A DNA stretch of 64,000 nucleotides, from NCBI GenBank assembly GCA_023630585.1, contig CM042566.1, positions 6,496,254 to 6,560,253 on the forward strand, given 5' to 3'. The notes under the pieces are model-generated. The model saw only the letters and a list, made by a program, of their open reading frames with translations, was not told the origin of the DNA and did not search any database. Source of the stretch: Cranoglanis bouderius (taxonomy: Eukaryota > Chordata > Actinopteri > Siluriformes > Cranoglanididae). A program made the translations under genes and the position numbers. Shown in pieces: positions 30,433 to 43,089 of the stretch (position 1 is the first letter of the stretch; each line of letters opens with the position of its first letter).

Positions 30433-32080
30433 AAGTGTGATTATTAAGCAGACATTATTAAGCAGTAGAAGAGTTTGTGACTGCAGTAAAATGGCTCAGT
30501 ATTTCCCTGACATTCAGGAAGAAGGACGCTCTACTTGAAAATAATAAGGAATCCACGCATTATGCATCAGTATAATGTTACCAAAACACTAGAATTACAC
30601 CCCTAGTGTAGTAAAAACAGATCCACCCACAGCAACAACAATGCACAGTTGTTTGATAGAATATAGCCTCTTTAACTCTGTTTACACAGAATATTCACTT
30701 TGCTAATTTCAGCTATAAAAAGACCAGTGTGTTACAATTAAGCTTCAACTCACTGGTGGAGAGAGAGAGAAAAAGCACACCCACACGTTTTTTCACTCAT
30801 TAGCATAGGCCTAGTCATAGTTCGCTTATTACCTCAAAGCAACAGAAGCCACTTTGAGTGGAAGGAAAGCCAATCATTAATCACATGGTATATCATGTGA
30901 GCACTCATACGCCAATGTACTCAGAGATGTGTCTACTTGTGAAGTAATTACCTCCACTACAGTTTAATGCACGGGAGTCAAGGCCATTGTCATTGCTACC
31001 TTGCACTCATTCCACTAAATTATATATGGCAGTTGGTTCAGTGATTTATCTTTAAATGTCAAGTGTCTCGTTATATTGATTTTTTTTGTTTTGTTTTGTT
31101 TTTTTGGTAGATTATATAGTGCCTTCACCCCAACCTCCCCTACCACCTTATAAAATCTTTCACATGTTGTAGTGCTACAGCCTGGAACTTAAAATAAAGG
31201 TAAATTGGGCATACATGGATGTCAACAAAATAGATATATAGACAATAGACAAAAATAAATTCTTAAAACTATTCAAAACAGTTTGAAATAATACATTTGA
31301 TTTACTGTATATTTGCCCTTCCATTTTTAAGCAGAAATAATCAGATATTCTATATCAGTCAACCTGATCTTATGATAAATTTGTGAAATGCAATATTTGT
31401 ATTCTATTTAATACAAATGATGGTGGAAAAATGCAAAAAATTTGACTCCTTGTCTAATGCTAACTTTAACCTTTATAACTTTTCATAGAACTTAAGTTGT
31501 GTGATTTCTTGCCAATTTGTAAGTAAATATGACACAAAGGAAATGTGTTACATCTTAATCTAAGACATTGATTGTTGGTTTTATGGATAACATGATCCAT
31601 TAAATTGATCCACAAGTGTAGCAGATGAATGCTTGGTCAGCTTATCTTTTAAACAATGGGCAGGTTTTCTTTACAGCTGAGCACATCAAATTAACCAAAA
31701 ACATTAGCTTTTTTTTTTCTTTTTTTTCTTTTAAAATTAATTTGACAACTTAAATGGCAAATTAAAAGCATGATAAAATTGCCTACATCCCATGACAGAC
31801 TACATTTTCATTACCTTGATTTAGTATCTCATGGCTACATTATTTTGGGATCACAATTAACCATCGGCATATAATTAAAAATAAATAAAATGCAAAATAA
31901 TAGGACATGCTGGAGCAAGTGCTATTTTATAAGCTGCCAAATAATGAGGGTGGAAGCCATATTGTTTAATTAAACCACATTTGCAGTGATTAATGTAATA
32001 ATTACAACCAAGATAATTCATGGAGCAACTTACTGGCAATACACAATAAGACTCCTGTTAGATGTTTTTTTCAAGGCTTG

Positions 32081-32085
<5 letters not shown>
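30433..32085. other. no gene recognised; candidate conserved non-coding stretch
   Basis: 31105-31200 resembles the end of a dispersed fish repeat (cacatgttgtagtgctacag). The stretch 31600-32050 has non-repetitive AT-rich sequence with several TAAT/ATTA core motifs (for example ttaattaaacc, gtgattaatgtaataattac) and no open frame. Confidence 0.35.

Positions 32086-32124
<39 letters not shown>
32086..32124. repeat. (TA)n microsatellite
   Basis: About 19 TA units, without inverted flanking arms. Confidence 0.95.
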
Positions 32125-32125
<1 letters not shown>

Positions 32126-32953
32126 CTCCTTTTAAAGCTTCCAGTCTGTTATTCTAACTCAATCAGCATGACAGAGTGATCTCCAGCCTTGTCCTCGTTA
32201 ACACTCTCGCCTGTGTTAACGACAGAATCACTGACATGATGTCAGCTGGTCCTTTTGTGGAAGGGCTGAAATGCAGTGGACATGTTTTTTTGGGATTAAG
32301 TTCATTTTCATGGCAAAGAGGGACTTTGAAATTAATTGCAATTCATCTGATCACTCTTCATAACATTCTGGAGTATATGCAAATTGCCATCATAAAAACT
32401 GAGGCAGCAGACTTTGTAAAAATTAATATTTGTGTCATTCTCAAAACTTTTGGTCACGGCTGTACTTTCTAACTTGGCTCTGTAGAAGCACCAACTCAGT
32501 CTATAAAAAAAAAAAAACTCTTTTCAGGCCTGAGGATACAGTTGTACCAAGGTATTTAATGCCATCCATCCACTCATTCATTTCAACTTCTCGACCAAGT
32601 ATCAGAAGGAACCCTCACCTTCTTTCTGATGTCAGCCAGTACAGATATTGAGACATTCAGGACCATACTCTTGGAACAGATTCTTCTTATTATTCTCATT
32701 CCTGTTAGCCAATTATTTTTTACATGAATTCAGTGAGTAAGGAAGTATTCACTCATGTCAGTAAGGGCACTCTAATTTCCACTAGGAGCTCTCTGGTTGC
32801 CAATTAATAATGAAATTTGAAAGTATGTTTTCGATTACTCTTTTTTTCTTGGCACAAAAAAAATCTGATTTAAGAAGGGTTGAATCAAGGCTATAAATGA
32901 AATAGGTTTTTGCTTGTTTGTTTTTAATCTCAATGACCATCAGAGATTCCACT
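32125..32953. other. no gene recognised
   Basis: A 98-aa plus-strand frame (32176-32472) has no recognisable domain. A poly(A) run lies at 32503-32516. Confidence 0.35.
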
Positions 32954-33321
32954 TACAGTACTGTGCAAAAGTTTTAGGCACATGCAAAGTAATGCTGTAG
33001 CGCAAAGGTGCCTTCAAAATAATGACATTAAATGTTTCTACATTAAAAAATAAAAAAATAAAAAAATACCATAAAGAGCAGTAAACAGTATTAAATGAAA
33101 CAAAGTCAATATTTGGTGTGACAAAATAAATAAATAAATAAATAAAAAATAAAACAGTAGTCTCTGGTACAATTTGTGCAGTTTTATATGGACATTAGCT
33201 GGTAAGTTTTATTGAGCATCTTGCAGAACCAGCCACAGTTCTTCTGGAGACTTTGACTTTCACACTTGCTTCTTATTTTTGCAGCAAAACCCAGCAGCCT
33301 TCATTATGTTTTTTTTGTCTG

Positions 33322-33326
<5 letters not shown>
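32954..33326. mobile_element. Tc1/mariner-type MITE, copy B, right part lost
   Basis: Begins with the full terminal sequence tacagtactgtgcaaaag and follows copy A block by block to cttcattatg and ttttgtctgaa, where it stops at a (TA)n array. The right terminal repeat present in copy C is missing. Confidence 0.75.

Positions 33327-33363
<37 letters not shown>
33327..33363. repeat. (TA)n microsatellite at a MITE break point
   Basis: About 18 TA units replacing the right part of MITE copy B. Confidence 0.95.
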
Positions 33364-33368
<5 letters not shown>

Positions 33369-33689
33369 TTCACAGAATGACTCCATGAAGCATGGTGGAT
33401 ATGGATATGTGATATTTTCTTAGGAATGTATTCAGAATTGGTGTCCAGAAGTTGGGTTAGTATTTACACTAACCCAATGTTGCGTGTATTTGCTGATGGG
33501 CTATATCAGGGACTGGGAAGCACAACCAAAACAAGCCAAGTGCAAAACAATATCACCTACAGGGGAAAACTGTACAAGAGCAAGAACAATGTGGTATAAT
33601 ACATAAATGAGAGTAAGAATAATAAGAATAACCAAGGTGCACTTCAGCAACACACAACAAAAGCTTCCCCCGAAACACAAAAGCTGCAT
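33364..33689. other. no gene recognised
   Basis: Unique-looking sequence. The 62-aa minus-strand frame has no domain. Confidence 0.35.
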
Positions 33690-34062
33690 CTGAATACCCC
33701 TACTACTCTACAATACAGTAGGTGAAAAGCAGTACACCAAAGGAGTAGTATGTCCGAGTTCTCAGTATTCATAAAATAGTAGGCAATAAATACCTGGATG
33801 ACCTACTGCTTCCACTGAGATTCTGCAGTATGGAACCAATGGACACTGTGCTATCCTATAAGACAATGGACTGTCAGAATCAAAAATGATGGAAGGCAGT
33901 ATGTCGGCTCTTTTTACATTGTAGGTCACATGACAGTGCCAACATGGTGGATGTAGTACATCCAGATTAAATTCATGCACACTTATACTGATCAGTACAT
34001 ACTGTATCAATGGCCAAGCAGTAGGTACTGAATCAAATGCAGTAGGTACTGTCACAGAACAT
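33690..34062. mobile_element. probable MITE with repeated GTAGGT/AGTATG words
   Basis: tctgaataccc and ctactactctacaatacag at the left, with cagtaggtactgaatca and cagtaggtactgtcacag at the right, give related ends. The interior repeats cagtatg-, tactg- and cacatgac-type words. It resembles a common fish MITE, but the exact ends are uncertain. Confidence 0.4.
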
Positions 34063-35240
34063 GATTTCTGACACAGCCAAAGAAACCGGAACTTAAATAG
34101 GGTTACTAATTAGTGAAACACAAAACATGTGATTAATCTGTGAGTGTATCTAGGTCATGTGATGTGCTAGTGCTGATGGGTAATGTAATTTTTACCAGCT
34201 ATTTTGTGGCCCAAACCAGTAATGACATAGAAAATCTTCTTTTTCTTCTTTGAACCCCACTGATATTCAACAAATTACCCACATGTAGTCCACGACTGCA
34301 AGATTTTTCTTGAGTAAAATTGTCACACACAAGGTTTTTTGATAGTATCTTGACTAAACACTTGGCTTTATGACTGAAAAAAAAAGGGGATAGAAAATAT
34401 GGACTTAAAAGGAAATAGCTTCTTCAGTCAGCAGGAATAAGCTGACTGATCACTCATCTGCACTTACAGCTCATTTTAATTTAATTCATAACTTTCAATA
34501 TAAAAAAAAATAAAAAATCAGTCCTCGAGATAAGCAGATGCTGATCTCCTTCAGTGTCTTTTACACAAAAAAAGAAAGGGAAAAAAACCTTTTCATGAAC
34601 TGTAAAGGGAGGATACTATTAATGAATTAACAGTGTCATATATATTTATGTATTTAATACTGCCCTCAAATGGCATTTACAATTTTTTTGAGTGTATTTC
34701 AGCCCAAAACATGAATTGTGGTTCAAACTGTCAGACATTGACTCTGAACTTCAGACTGCCCCTTGCTCAAGCTGATATCACACAAGAAAATGGGTTTAAG
34801 TCTGTGATCAGAATTGTAATGGAAATATGGTATTAAACCCTCACTATATGGAACAAATCTGTACACCTTTACCCTCATAAAGAATGCAAGGTGCGATGAA
34901 TATGTGTTAATATGCAAATTGGAAATGCATATGTCCCCTTCGCTCCCTGTACAAACACCCATAGTTTTTAATCTATGCTGTGTTATAATGTCATGGGTTA
35001 GTTTTATATTACAGTAATGCAATAGGTCTGGTCAAAATTGGGGAAGTGTTGACAAATCAAACTTTTCCACTTGCATGCACAATGAAAAATGTCTATTCAT
35101 TGATATGGCTTTCTTTTAGAATGGGTTAATGTAATGTTTGTGGAAGGAGTCTCCAGTGTCAGTGCTTTGTAAGAGTCATCTGGACAGAAGAGTTTCTGGT
35201 TTCTCAGTAATATAACAAGATGCATAATAAGATGCATAAG
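34063..35240. other. no gene; possible LTR fragment at 34130-34195
   Basis: The string gctagtgctgatgggtaatg (34163-34182) resembles gctggggctgatgggtagtg in the LTR at 4499-4518, and the upstream ggtcatgtgatgtg is similar too. The rest is AT-rich with no recognised feature. Confidence 0.4.
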
Positions 35241-35431
35241 TGCAGTGGCTTAGTGGTTAGCATGTTTGCCTTGACCCTCTGGGGTTGGGGGTTAAAATCT
35301 CATGTGAATGTGTGCGTGATTGTGCCCTGCAATGAGCTGAGTTCCCTGGGATAGGCTCTCTCATGACTCTGTGTAGGATTCCCTCATGACTCTGTGTAGG
35401 ATAAGTGGTATGGAAAATGGATGGATGGATA
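35241..35431 (+). repeat. tRNA-derived SINE with GGAT tail, internally deleted
   Basis: Starts with a box-A-like tggcttagtggttagc, has a box-B-like gggggttaaaatctc, then jumps to the 3' part (gtgattgtgccctgc) and ends atggatggatggat. The block tcatgactctgtgtagga occurs twice in tandem (35363-35380 and 35385-35402). The middle part seen at 2162-2492 is deleted. Confidence 0.75.
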
Positions 35432-35985
35432 GTGAGGGAACTACTGTTCATAGCTGCTGTAACATAAGTGATAACTGTGTCTCATGGACATTCCACAACA
35501 TTAAACATAGCTATAAATGGTTGAAAAGCACAATGTGTCATTCCATAAACAATTATTATCATTGGAAAATTGTTGTGGTATAAGAAAAATAAAATTGTGT
35601 CAGCGGGGGGTTGGTCGAGTATCAGCTATTGATGGAGAGGAGGTAGGTTGAACTACAGGTAACGCCATGGAATAAGAGAACGCCATGAACCAGAGAAAGA
35701 GAGAGACAGAGCTGTCAGAGGTCTCGCATAACACACACACAAACACAAATGCCAGAGCGTGAGATTGAAAAGTGTTGATGAGCTTGCGCAAGCCGGAAAC
35801 CCTGAAATATTGGGACAGTGTTTGATTTTGTTTTTTTACCCCATTGAGGGTGAAAGCACACTGAAAAGCGCTAGTGGGAAAAACAAAGTGAGCCTGAAGC
35901 TCTGTCAAAGTCCGCCTGTTTCACCTTCACACACACCGGGTTCCACAAAAACACTTCAGGATGTTCTGTTATAGGAAAATTACCC
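35432..35985 (+). repeat. dispersed repeat family X, fragment 4, split by a solo LTR
   Basis: Left part: tgagggaactactgttcata, agtgataactgtgtc, gacattccacaacattaaac and ttgttgtggtataag to 35595. The right part resumes at 35953 with acttcaggatgttctgttat. Joined, the two match the order in 36890-37070. Confidence 0.6.
35596..35947 (+). mobile_element. probable solo LTR
   Basis: The 352-bp segment begins TGTG and ends CCACA. The 5-bp flanks aaaat and aaaac differ by one base. The start (cagcggggggttggtcgag) resembles the start of the LTR at 27028 (ggcgggggcatggtcgag). It interrupts a family X copy, which supports insertion. No partner LTR or internal region. Confidence 0.6.
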
Positions 35986-36584
35986 ATTTCGGGGACTGGC
36001 TCGCACCGGGTCATTTTACACCGTCCTAGCATGGATTCTCTTCCAATAACAGCATGCCCCATCTTGGTTTATTCCTTACATACTGTATGTAACATTAACA
36101 CAATCTAGCTATGAGTAAAGCACTTGCACTGGTCTCAACATATTCTAAGCAACAATCATGATTTTGTCTTCATGCCTAATCACACTTGTCCTGTAGTTCT
36201 GTTTTGACCGTATTATCCTCTGATAACTTTGCAAATTTGACTTCATATGTTTTTAAATATAGTGAATTTCCTAAAAATAAATAAATAAATAAAATTTAAA
36301 AAAAAATCATAATATGTGATGCTGATCTCCTTCATTAAGCTTAATGGCATACAGTTTAATTAATGCCCTGCTCAGATCAGGGCTTCTTATTTACATTTGA
36401 TTACAAGTAGATCCGATGTCAGATCACTGTAGTGTTTCCAACAGCATAACACTCATTAAACCCCCTACATCTTCCGAGCATGATTCAACGCTGAGTCATA
36501 TCACCTGCTGGATCTGCTGGAGGCATCTCATAACAAATAATTCCAGCCCATAATTGCCTCCTTTATACGTACCACAGCCATGTT
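35986..36584. other. no gene; contains one copy of a 230-bp local duplication
   Basis: 36312-36575 matches 40447-40705 in order: cattaagcttaatg, ctcagatcaggncttcttat, aacactcattaaaccccc and gctgagtcatatcacctgct, then a tggat core. The rest is AT-rich. Confidence 0.55.
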
Positions 36585-37075
36585 GAATTCTCAAATCTGA
36601 TTTGTCAGAAGGTGTTGATTAATTTCCTTTAACTGCAGCTCTGACAATAGTTCCAACTGCAAGTCAAAAACAACCATGGGAATGCCTTCACAACAAAAGA
36701 CTTTTCACTTGCCGGTTTCTCAGTACCCATGAGAAGCTCCACTTATTTTAACTTATTAACTTCAAGAGAAAGAAAAAAAGAGACTGGTGATGGGAAGATT
36801 GTTTATAACTGATATCATGTCAGTGATAACAGGAAGTAACTTGTTTCATGGATGTTCCACAACATTAAATGTAACGTTTGCTTTCTTTAATTAAAGCATT
36901 AAAAAACTGTAATTGTTGGCATATTGCTGTGGTATAAGAAGAATAAAACACTTGCCATGCCTTTATAGGAAATGAATCAACTGTGGGATGGGAATAATAG
37001 CTTTGCGCTGCATCACGCCATCACGTTGTTGATTATTTTCTTATAACAGCACATCCTGAAGGTTTTATTCCTTTC
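36585..37075 (+). repeat. dispersed repeat family X, fragment 5
   Basis: ttgtcagaaggtgttgatta and gctctgacaatagttccaac (36600-36660), then cagtgataacaggaagtaac, tggatgttccacaacattaa, gctgtggtataagaag (36920-36940). The final part (37021-37070: ttgttgattattttcttata) is an inverted copy of the ttctgttataggaaa block, giving a foldback end. Confidence 0.65.
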
Positions 37076-37282
37076 TTAAAAACTGAAATATGATGATAGA
37101 TGATAGATGCACAGCTGCTATGTTATATGAAAAAAAAAATCACATTCATACAACTTTAAATACAGTTATAAAAATGTGTTCAGATGTTTTTGTGCTGCTG
37201 TTAGAAATTCTTAAAAACATTTGGGTGACATGCCATGCCAATTCATTGATTTATATACAAACCAACATTAGATATATTGCAT

Positions 37283-37655
37283 AAAAAAAGGCTGGATGGA
37301 AACACCAAAATGCACATAAAAAAAACCTTATGCCCTCAGTTGAGGCGGATGATTTTTTTATGTGATAAGAAGACGTGCATAAACTACGATAGAAACATAT
37401 TTTCTGAATAAATTCCTCCATGCGCATCAAAAGATCATGTGACCTTGCCTCAGCAAATCATGTGATTGGATAGTTGGCTCAGAAAAGTAAAAATGGCGGA
37501 CAGTGAGATGCGCCAGTTTCCTCAGAGGTGACGATTTTGTTCTTTTGAACACATGGGATGGAAATGGTGCTTTATTCACAAATTTGTTATGCAATATTCC
37601 AATTTTTTGCACAAGTAAAATTCATAACCTGGTTGGAAACATAGCTATTGCCTCA
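37283..37655. mobile_element. possible MITE (GGNTGGAAAC ends)
   Basis: ggctggatggaaacacc at the left and ctggttggaaacatagc at the right resemble each other. Between them are paired words (atgtgataagaag, aaatggcgg, gatggaaatgg). The exact ends and class are not clear. Confidence 0.35.
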
Positions 37656-39049
37656 CTAAGAATGATCACAACTTGCTTCACAGGTGTGAAAGTTAACAAT
37701 GTCAGTGTTCGCTTCACTTCTTATGACTTCATTGGTAAGAAATCGAACAAAATCTAACCACTTTGCCTTCGCTTATCCAGAAATCTGGTTGTATGGTTAT
37801 AATACTCAGTATTATTGTGGTTAGAATGTATCATTTCAGTGTGCTTTCTTGTCTCTTGTTCATTGCTGTTGTTCTACATCCCACCAATGCACCAATAATT
37901 TCAAAACTGCTTGGAAATGTCAAGGCATCAGGACTGACTCAGACACTGGAACAGCCGCTACTTCCAAACTGCTCACACTTAACAAGCACTGGTGACAGGT
38001 ACCAGCACCAATTTGGCTCTCATCCAGGGCTTTTGTCCCAGATTTCTTCTTTTTGTCTGTGTCAGGAAGAACAGAACTTCAATCGTACACTGTGCACTCA
38101 GCTTTAATCTACTGTTGAGATCCAGCTTCACATAGGCTTTTGATTGCTAATGGGTCGAGAGGATATGGATATGCTATCACTTAGGCTACTTTCTAACCTT
38201 GCCTTGGCATCTACTTACAAAGATCATGCTGTATAAGGAGTCAGTTTAACAAACACAGCGGTATATGGAGTCAGTCTGGCTAAAATGTCTAAAACCCTGA
38301 TATCTAAGTGTGATTTTCTCACACAATGAATGCCATGATTTGATCAAGTTTTGCAATCATTATATGCCATAACAAAATGTACATAAGCTTGATCAGTTCA
38401 GTTTGTAATCAGATACTGGCTGTAAAAATGTCTGTGATGCTCCTACACTGCCACATCATCATCATCATGATCACACAATTGGCTTTCTTTATCAATTTTT
38501 TTTAGTAAAGTTGCATAAATATTTGCGTAACACAAACTGAACTAAGATGTTCCACCAGATTTACAAAAGCTTTTTTTCGTACAAGCTTGCATATGTTGAT
38601 CACACACAAAGTGCAAAACACGTTCCTGACACAGCTCATTTGCATATAGTGACGCCGACAAAACTCCATACAAGGTCAAGTGCACAGAGGGCTGGAATCA
38701 CAAAATGACTACTAAATGGTGAAAGAAAAGGCAGAAGTGGAGGTTATTTTGATTCACTTCCATGCTAATAAAACATATTTATCACCTGAGAAGGTCAAAA
38801 TGTAGAGACAAATTACAGAAAAGGAGAATTTGCTGTGAATTAAGTGAGGTGACAAGAAACCGACACCAAGCATGACACACAGCTATGCGCAGATAGACCA
38901 GCACATCCTCTGTTCATAATTGACTGATTTGTTTTATTTGTCTTAATTTATGGGTTTGTGTTTCTTTATTTTTCATATTCTTTAATAAATGGCAATAATA
39001 TAAAATGACTTGGTTCCACAAAATGTTCTTGATGGTTCTCTTAGTCCCT
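37656..39049. other. no gene recognised
   Basis: A 114-aa plus-strand frame (37763-38107) starts with a hydrophobic stretch, but I recognise no family and see no exon context. A short ATC repeat lies near 38453-38470. Confidence 0.35.
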
Positions 39050-39160
39050 GACCTAGTGAACTAGCATGAGTATGTGTTTTTGATAGAGACTCCAAAGCAC
39101 TTCTATAAGTTGCTCTGGACAAGAGCATCTGCTAAATGCTGTAAACATAATAAATGTTTT
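39050..39160 (+). repeat. SINE 3'-tail fragment
   Basis: taagttgctctggacaagag followed by catctgctaaatgctgtaaa (39108-39147) is the conserved 3' block of a widespread fish SINE group. The tRNA-like head is missing. Confidence 0.6.
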
Positions 39161-40879
39161 TTCTGTTGTGCTTTTTGAATCTTTACAATTGAATCTTTAC
39201 AATTTACAAATACATCTTGACAAAAGATGCCCAATCATACAGACGGCAACGGGCCAAGTTTGAAAATGTTTAAATGACCTAATAAAAAGACATTCATAAA
39301 ATGAAATTTAGCCACCAGAACAGAATTGACTGAATTATTCAGCAATTATTTCCCCACTGATGATCAGTCAATTGAAGAGACAACAATGAGATTTGTCTTT
39401 AAATGCCATGGCTGACTTTTACCTCAGGAAATGAGACAGGGAATGATGTGGGTGATGCTAATAATCAAAGTGAGAATTTATTTCAAATTGTAAATTTATC
39501 ATTTTTGAACATTTTGCAAGTAATGATTTTTTTTCTTCCCCTTTTCACTTTTAGCGGTAACCAGATTTTAAATTGCTAGAATTTTACTTGTGATTAAAAT
39601 GGAAAAATCTTTCATTTCAGAAAAACCTGCACTTAAAAAATGTATATAATAAATAGGTCTACAAAAATTATATGTAGTTTTACTCTAATTGGTTCCTGAC
39701 TTTTCGGACACCCTGAATAATACGAAATGTCCATGTGAAAGGTTTTCCCGTACGCCACACATAACGAGTAAATCCTTAGTGGGCTATTATGATTTTAAAT
39801 CAATGTCTGAATGTAAGTAGACTTACCACAGACGTGACTTAATTTTCCGATCTTATCCACAAAGGGATGATGTGACTGCAGGTTCATTCCAACTAATCAG
39901 GAGCCACGTCTGTTTCCACGTGTTTAATCAGTTGATCTTGGCCTTCAGTCATGCCTCCTGCTTGGTTGGAATGAAAGCTGGCATGTCATTACATCATCAA
40001 GCACTTGGCACTGCATCACATCAGCACTGATGAAGAATTTGCATAAAAAGTTCACATGAAACATTACGAATGGTTCAGAACTAGGTGCATCCGTAATAGC
40101 TTTCTCTGTCTCTTCTCATATAATAGCCAACAAAATATTTCTTCTTCATCAGAAATTCCCTGTGAATTTCGCAAATCATTTCGAATTCTATGCTTTAAGG
40201 CGAGGCGCTATTAGTCTTCAGAGATTTTTTGTTTTTCCCCAGGGTCATAGACCTAAGATTAAAGTAAAATGGTAGTGTAATTAAATATTTATACTGAACA
40301 CTTTCTTTAACTGTTAAACAATTTGAAGATGATGCTTTCAGGAAAGTTGTTCTGGGCCAAGATAGGTGCCTATTACAATTAGCTCTACAATTTGCTGACA
40401 CTTGAACTCAAACACTTGTTGACCACTTAGTCATTTTAAAACTTAAAAATGTGTGATGCAGCCCTCTGTCATTAAGCTTAATGAGATCAGGTTTAATAAA
40501 AGCACTTCTCAGATCAGGTCTTCTTATTTATATCTGATTAAAGGTAGTTCTGATTTAAGGTCACTACAGCGTCAGTGATAACACTCATTAAACCCCTGAC
40601 ACTTTCTGAGAGTGATTTAAAGCTGAGTCATATCACCTGCTGGATCAGACATGCCATGAAATACAATTCATGCCAGTAACTGCATTAACTGCCTTTAAAA
40701 GTGAATTAATGTAGAATAAAATGTGCATTTAAAATGGCACATCAAGAATGCTCCGATCTGAATAAATATTGGCAATTTGTTTTACTTATTTGTTTCATTA
40801 AAAATATAAATAGTTAATTAATAATACTGATGCACAACACAATATGCTGATGTATATTATTATTATGTAATGGATGCCA
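39161..40879. other. no gene; contains the second copy of a 230-bp local duplication
   Basis: 40447-40705 is a diverged direct copy of 36312-36575. The remaining AT-rich sequence shows no coding signal. Confidence 0.5.
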
Positions 40880-41256
40880 ACATTAAAATAAAAATAAAAA
40901 TAGTAGTTAATAGTAGTAATTAGTGCAGTTTTATAAGGAAATGAGCTGGTAAGTTTTATTGAGCATCTTGCAGAACCAGCCACAGTTCTTCTGGAGACTT
41001 TGACTTTCACACTTGCTTTTATTTTTGCAGCAAAACCCAGCAGCCTTCATTGTGTTTTTCTGTCTGAAAAGTGGACTCTTACGTAATATGCTGCTGTCTT
41101 TAATGACATACAGACATTTTTTCATGTAACATTTAATTTTGTGCTAGAAAACTAATGTTTGGGAATCTAAAATGTTTTTGTTAAGAAAAATCTATAACAA
41201 AGTTTGTACTAAAAAAAAAAAAAATAGGGTGTCTAAAACTTTTGCACAGTACTGTA
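40880..41256. mobile_element. Tc1/mariner-type MITE, copy C, left part lost
   Basis: Begins inside the element near the aatagtag/gtgcagttttataagg block and runs to the right terminal repeat gtctaaaacttttgcacagt followed by actgta. The ttaatgacatacagacattt stretch at 41099 shows what copy A looked like before LTR insertion. Confidence 0.75.
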
Positions 41257-42365
41257 CATCGGGATTATAATCTGTAGCCAATCATTAACATTATTCGACA
41301 GCACAATCAGAAAACACTCCATTCCATCTAACCCTTATTAGTATTTGTATCTGTTCTTCCGACTTTATTCACATGAAATCGAACCACATTTTCCTTGGCC
41401 GTTTAAATTTGTGCAAATGTCTCATGGGATCAATTGCAATTAACAGGACTGAACAGGATGCAGCAAAGAGCACCAACATGCTGAGTAAAATCAAATCTCC
41501 TCACGGTTGTAGAGTGTCTCCTCAATCAGGATCTGGAATGGATACGGTTCTTGATTCTTGTGAAATTGTAAAGATATTACAGCTGCCACATCTGATATTA
41601 AGCTTATACGGAATGAAGTAGTATGAAATCTGAATTGAGTAGCATGTGACAGTACAATAATTGTTGCACCTTCTTTTTCCGCCTGATAAAGACCTAGAAG
41701 GAAAAAAAACAAACAAAAACAAAACATATTTTTGTTACATTATAGCTCCATGGTCAAACCAATTTTATTAGTATATTTTCAACTGATGCAGGATAATTTG
41801 TTCAATATGACACAGCAGACTTAATCATTCCTCCTTACTGCCAATGCCTTACCAAATTATGTTTAAACTTACAGCCTGCATAGGGAAAAGCTCCATGTAT
41901 CAGCAAGGCTCATGCTGTCAAACCAGCCCCTGAACTATAAAAAAAAAAAGCTCCACGTCTGTCAGCAGTGCCAATTTACAGCTCTCACCCATCCTGAGGG
42001 GATCATATATTATGTATTGTAGGGCTGAGTTATACTGTTGTCTTTTAGAAGATTAAAACTCACATTAAAGCCAAGTGCCTCTATGTGCATATGACCATTA
42101 TTCCAACTCATTTTGCCAACTTTTCAATCTTTTATCGAGGTACCGTGACACAGGCCATCAGCAAATTCCACTTTCACCATGATCCATGAATTATGGTGAA
42201 GTTTAAACTGAATAATGTTTATATTTAAATATGTAACATGACACTATGGAATGTTTCTTCTTTGCAGTGTTACTAAGAAAAAAGCGAATCAGAGCTAGGG
42301 TAGGAAAAAGTTATTGTTTCTCCAATTTCCAATTGAATATAGTTGATAGTATATAGTTATAGTTA
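41257..42365. other. no gene recognised
   Basis: AT-rich. Short A-rich run at 41939-41950. The short frames on both strands have no recognisable domain. Confidence 0.4.
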
Positions 42366-42800
42366 ATCAGTCCCTCCAGGATTTTGCGATTGCAGAAATG
42401 AACGCAAAATCAAGCTAACTCTGCAATATTTGGAAGAGCTTGCATTTTTTCAAAATTATCACAGATTTTCCGCAGATTTGGGCCAAGACGTGTCATGTTA
42501 CGTCATCACAACTCGCCATTGACATCATCACAATGCGCATTCAGCCAGAGCCATCTTCAATTCACGTGCGTCGAACATGAAAACAGCTAAAAGGTCTCGT
42601 TTATCAACAAACATCACCGTAAAAGACCATGCAAAACATTTTCATGCAATTGCAATTTCTCCAATTCAAGTCCGCAAAAAAGCACAACAAACTCTGCCAG
42701 TTGCATCACAAATTTTGAAAAAAGCCACAACAAAATCAAACATTTTTGGCTGCACAAAAAACTCTGAAATCCTGTCTGGGCTGGTTAATGTACTGATAAT
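42366..42800 (+). repeat. DNA transposon fragment (hAT-like?)
   Basis: Starts cagtccctccaggattttgc, a terminus seen in a common fish DNA transposon, and continues into a 77-aa frame from an ATG at 42577. That frame reads MKTAKRSRLSTNITVKDHAK, basic and possibly the start of a transposase. It stops at 42808 after a diverged part. The hAT assignment is weak and based on general resemblance. Confidence 0.4.
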
Positions 42801-43089
42801 TCTGATCTGAGAAAATACAAGCAATAGACTCAATTTTGGCAAATGTTTTGAGGAATTTTGCCAGTTTTTGTACATAAAATATACATTAACACATACATTA
42901 TCTTTTGGCATAATCTATTCCAACTTTCTATTGAGAATGTTCATTTCATTCAGAAGTAAATGGGAACTTAAAATTCTGTCAATATATTGCAAATAAAAAT
43001 GCAGTAAATGTGAAAGTGCAGTACAGTCTGTTTGCCAATGGGAGAAAAGATCTTCCAAGATAAAGCAGTTACTTAGGGTGAACGAATTC

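Noticed and set aside
37763..38107. 114-aa frame with hydrophobic N-terminus
   Set aside because: Could mimic a signal peptide, but I see no cysteine pattern, family match or gene context.
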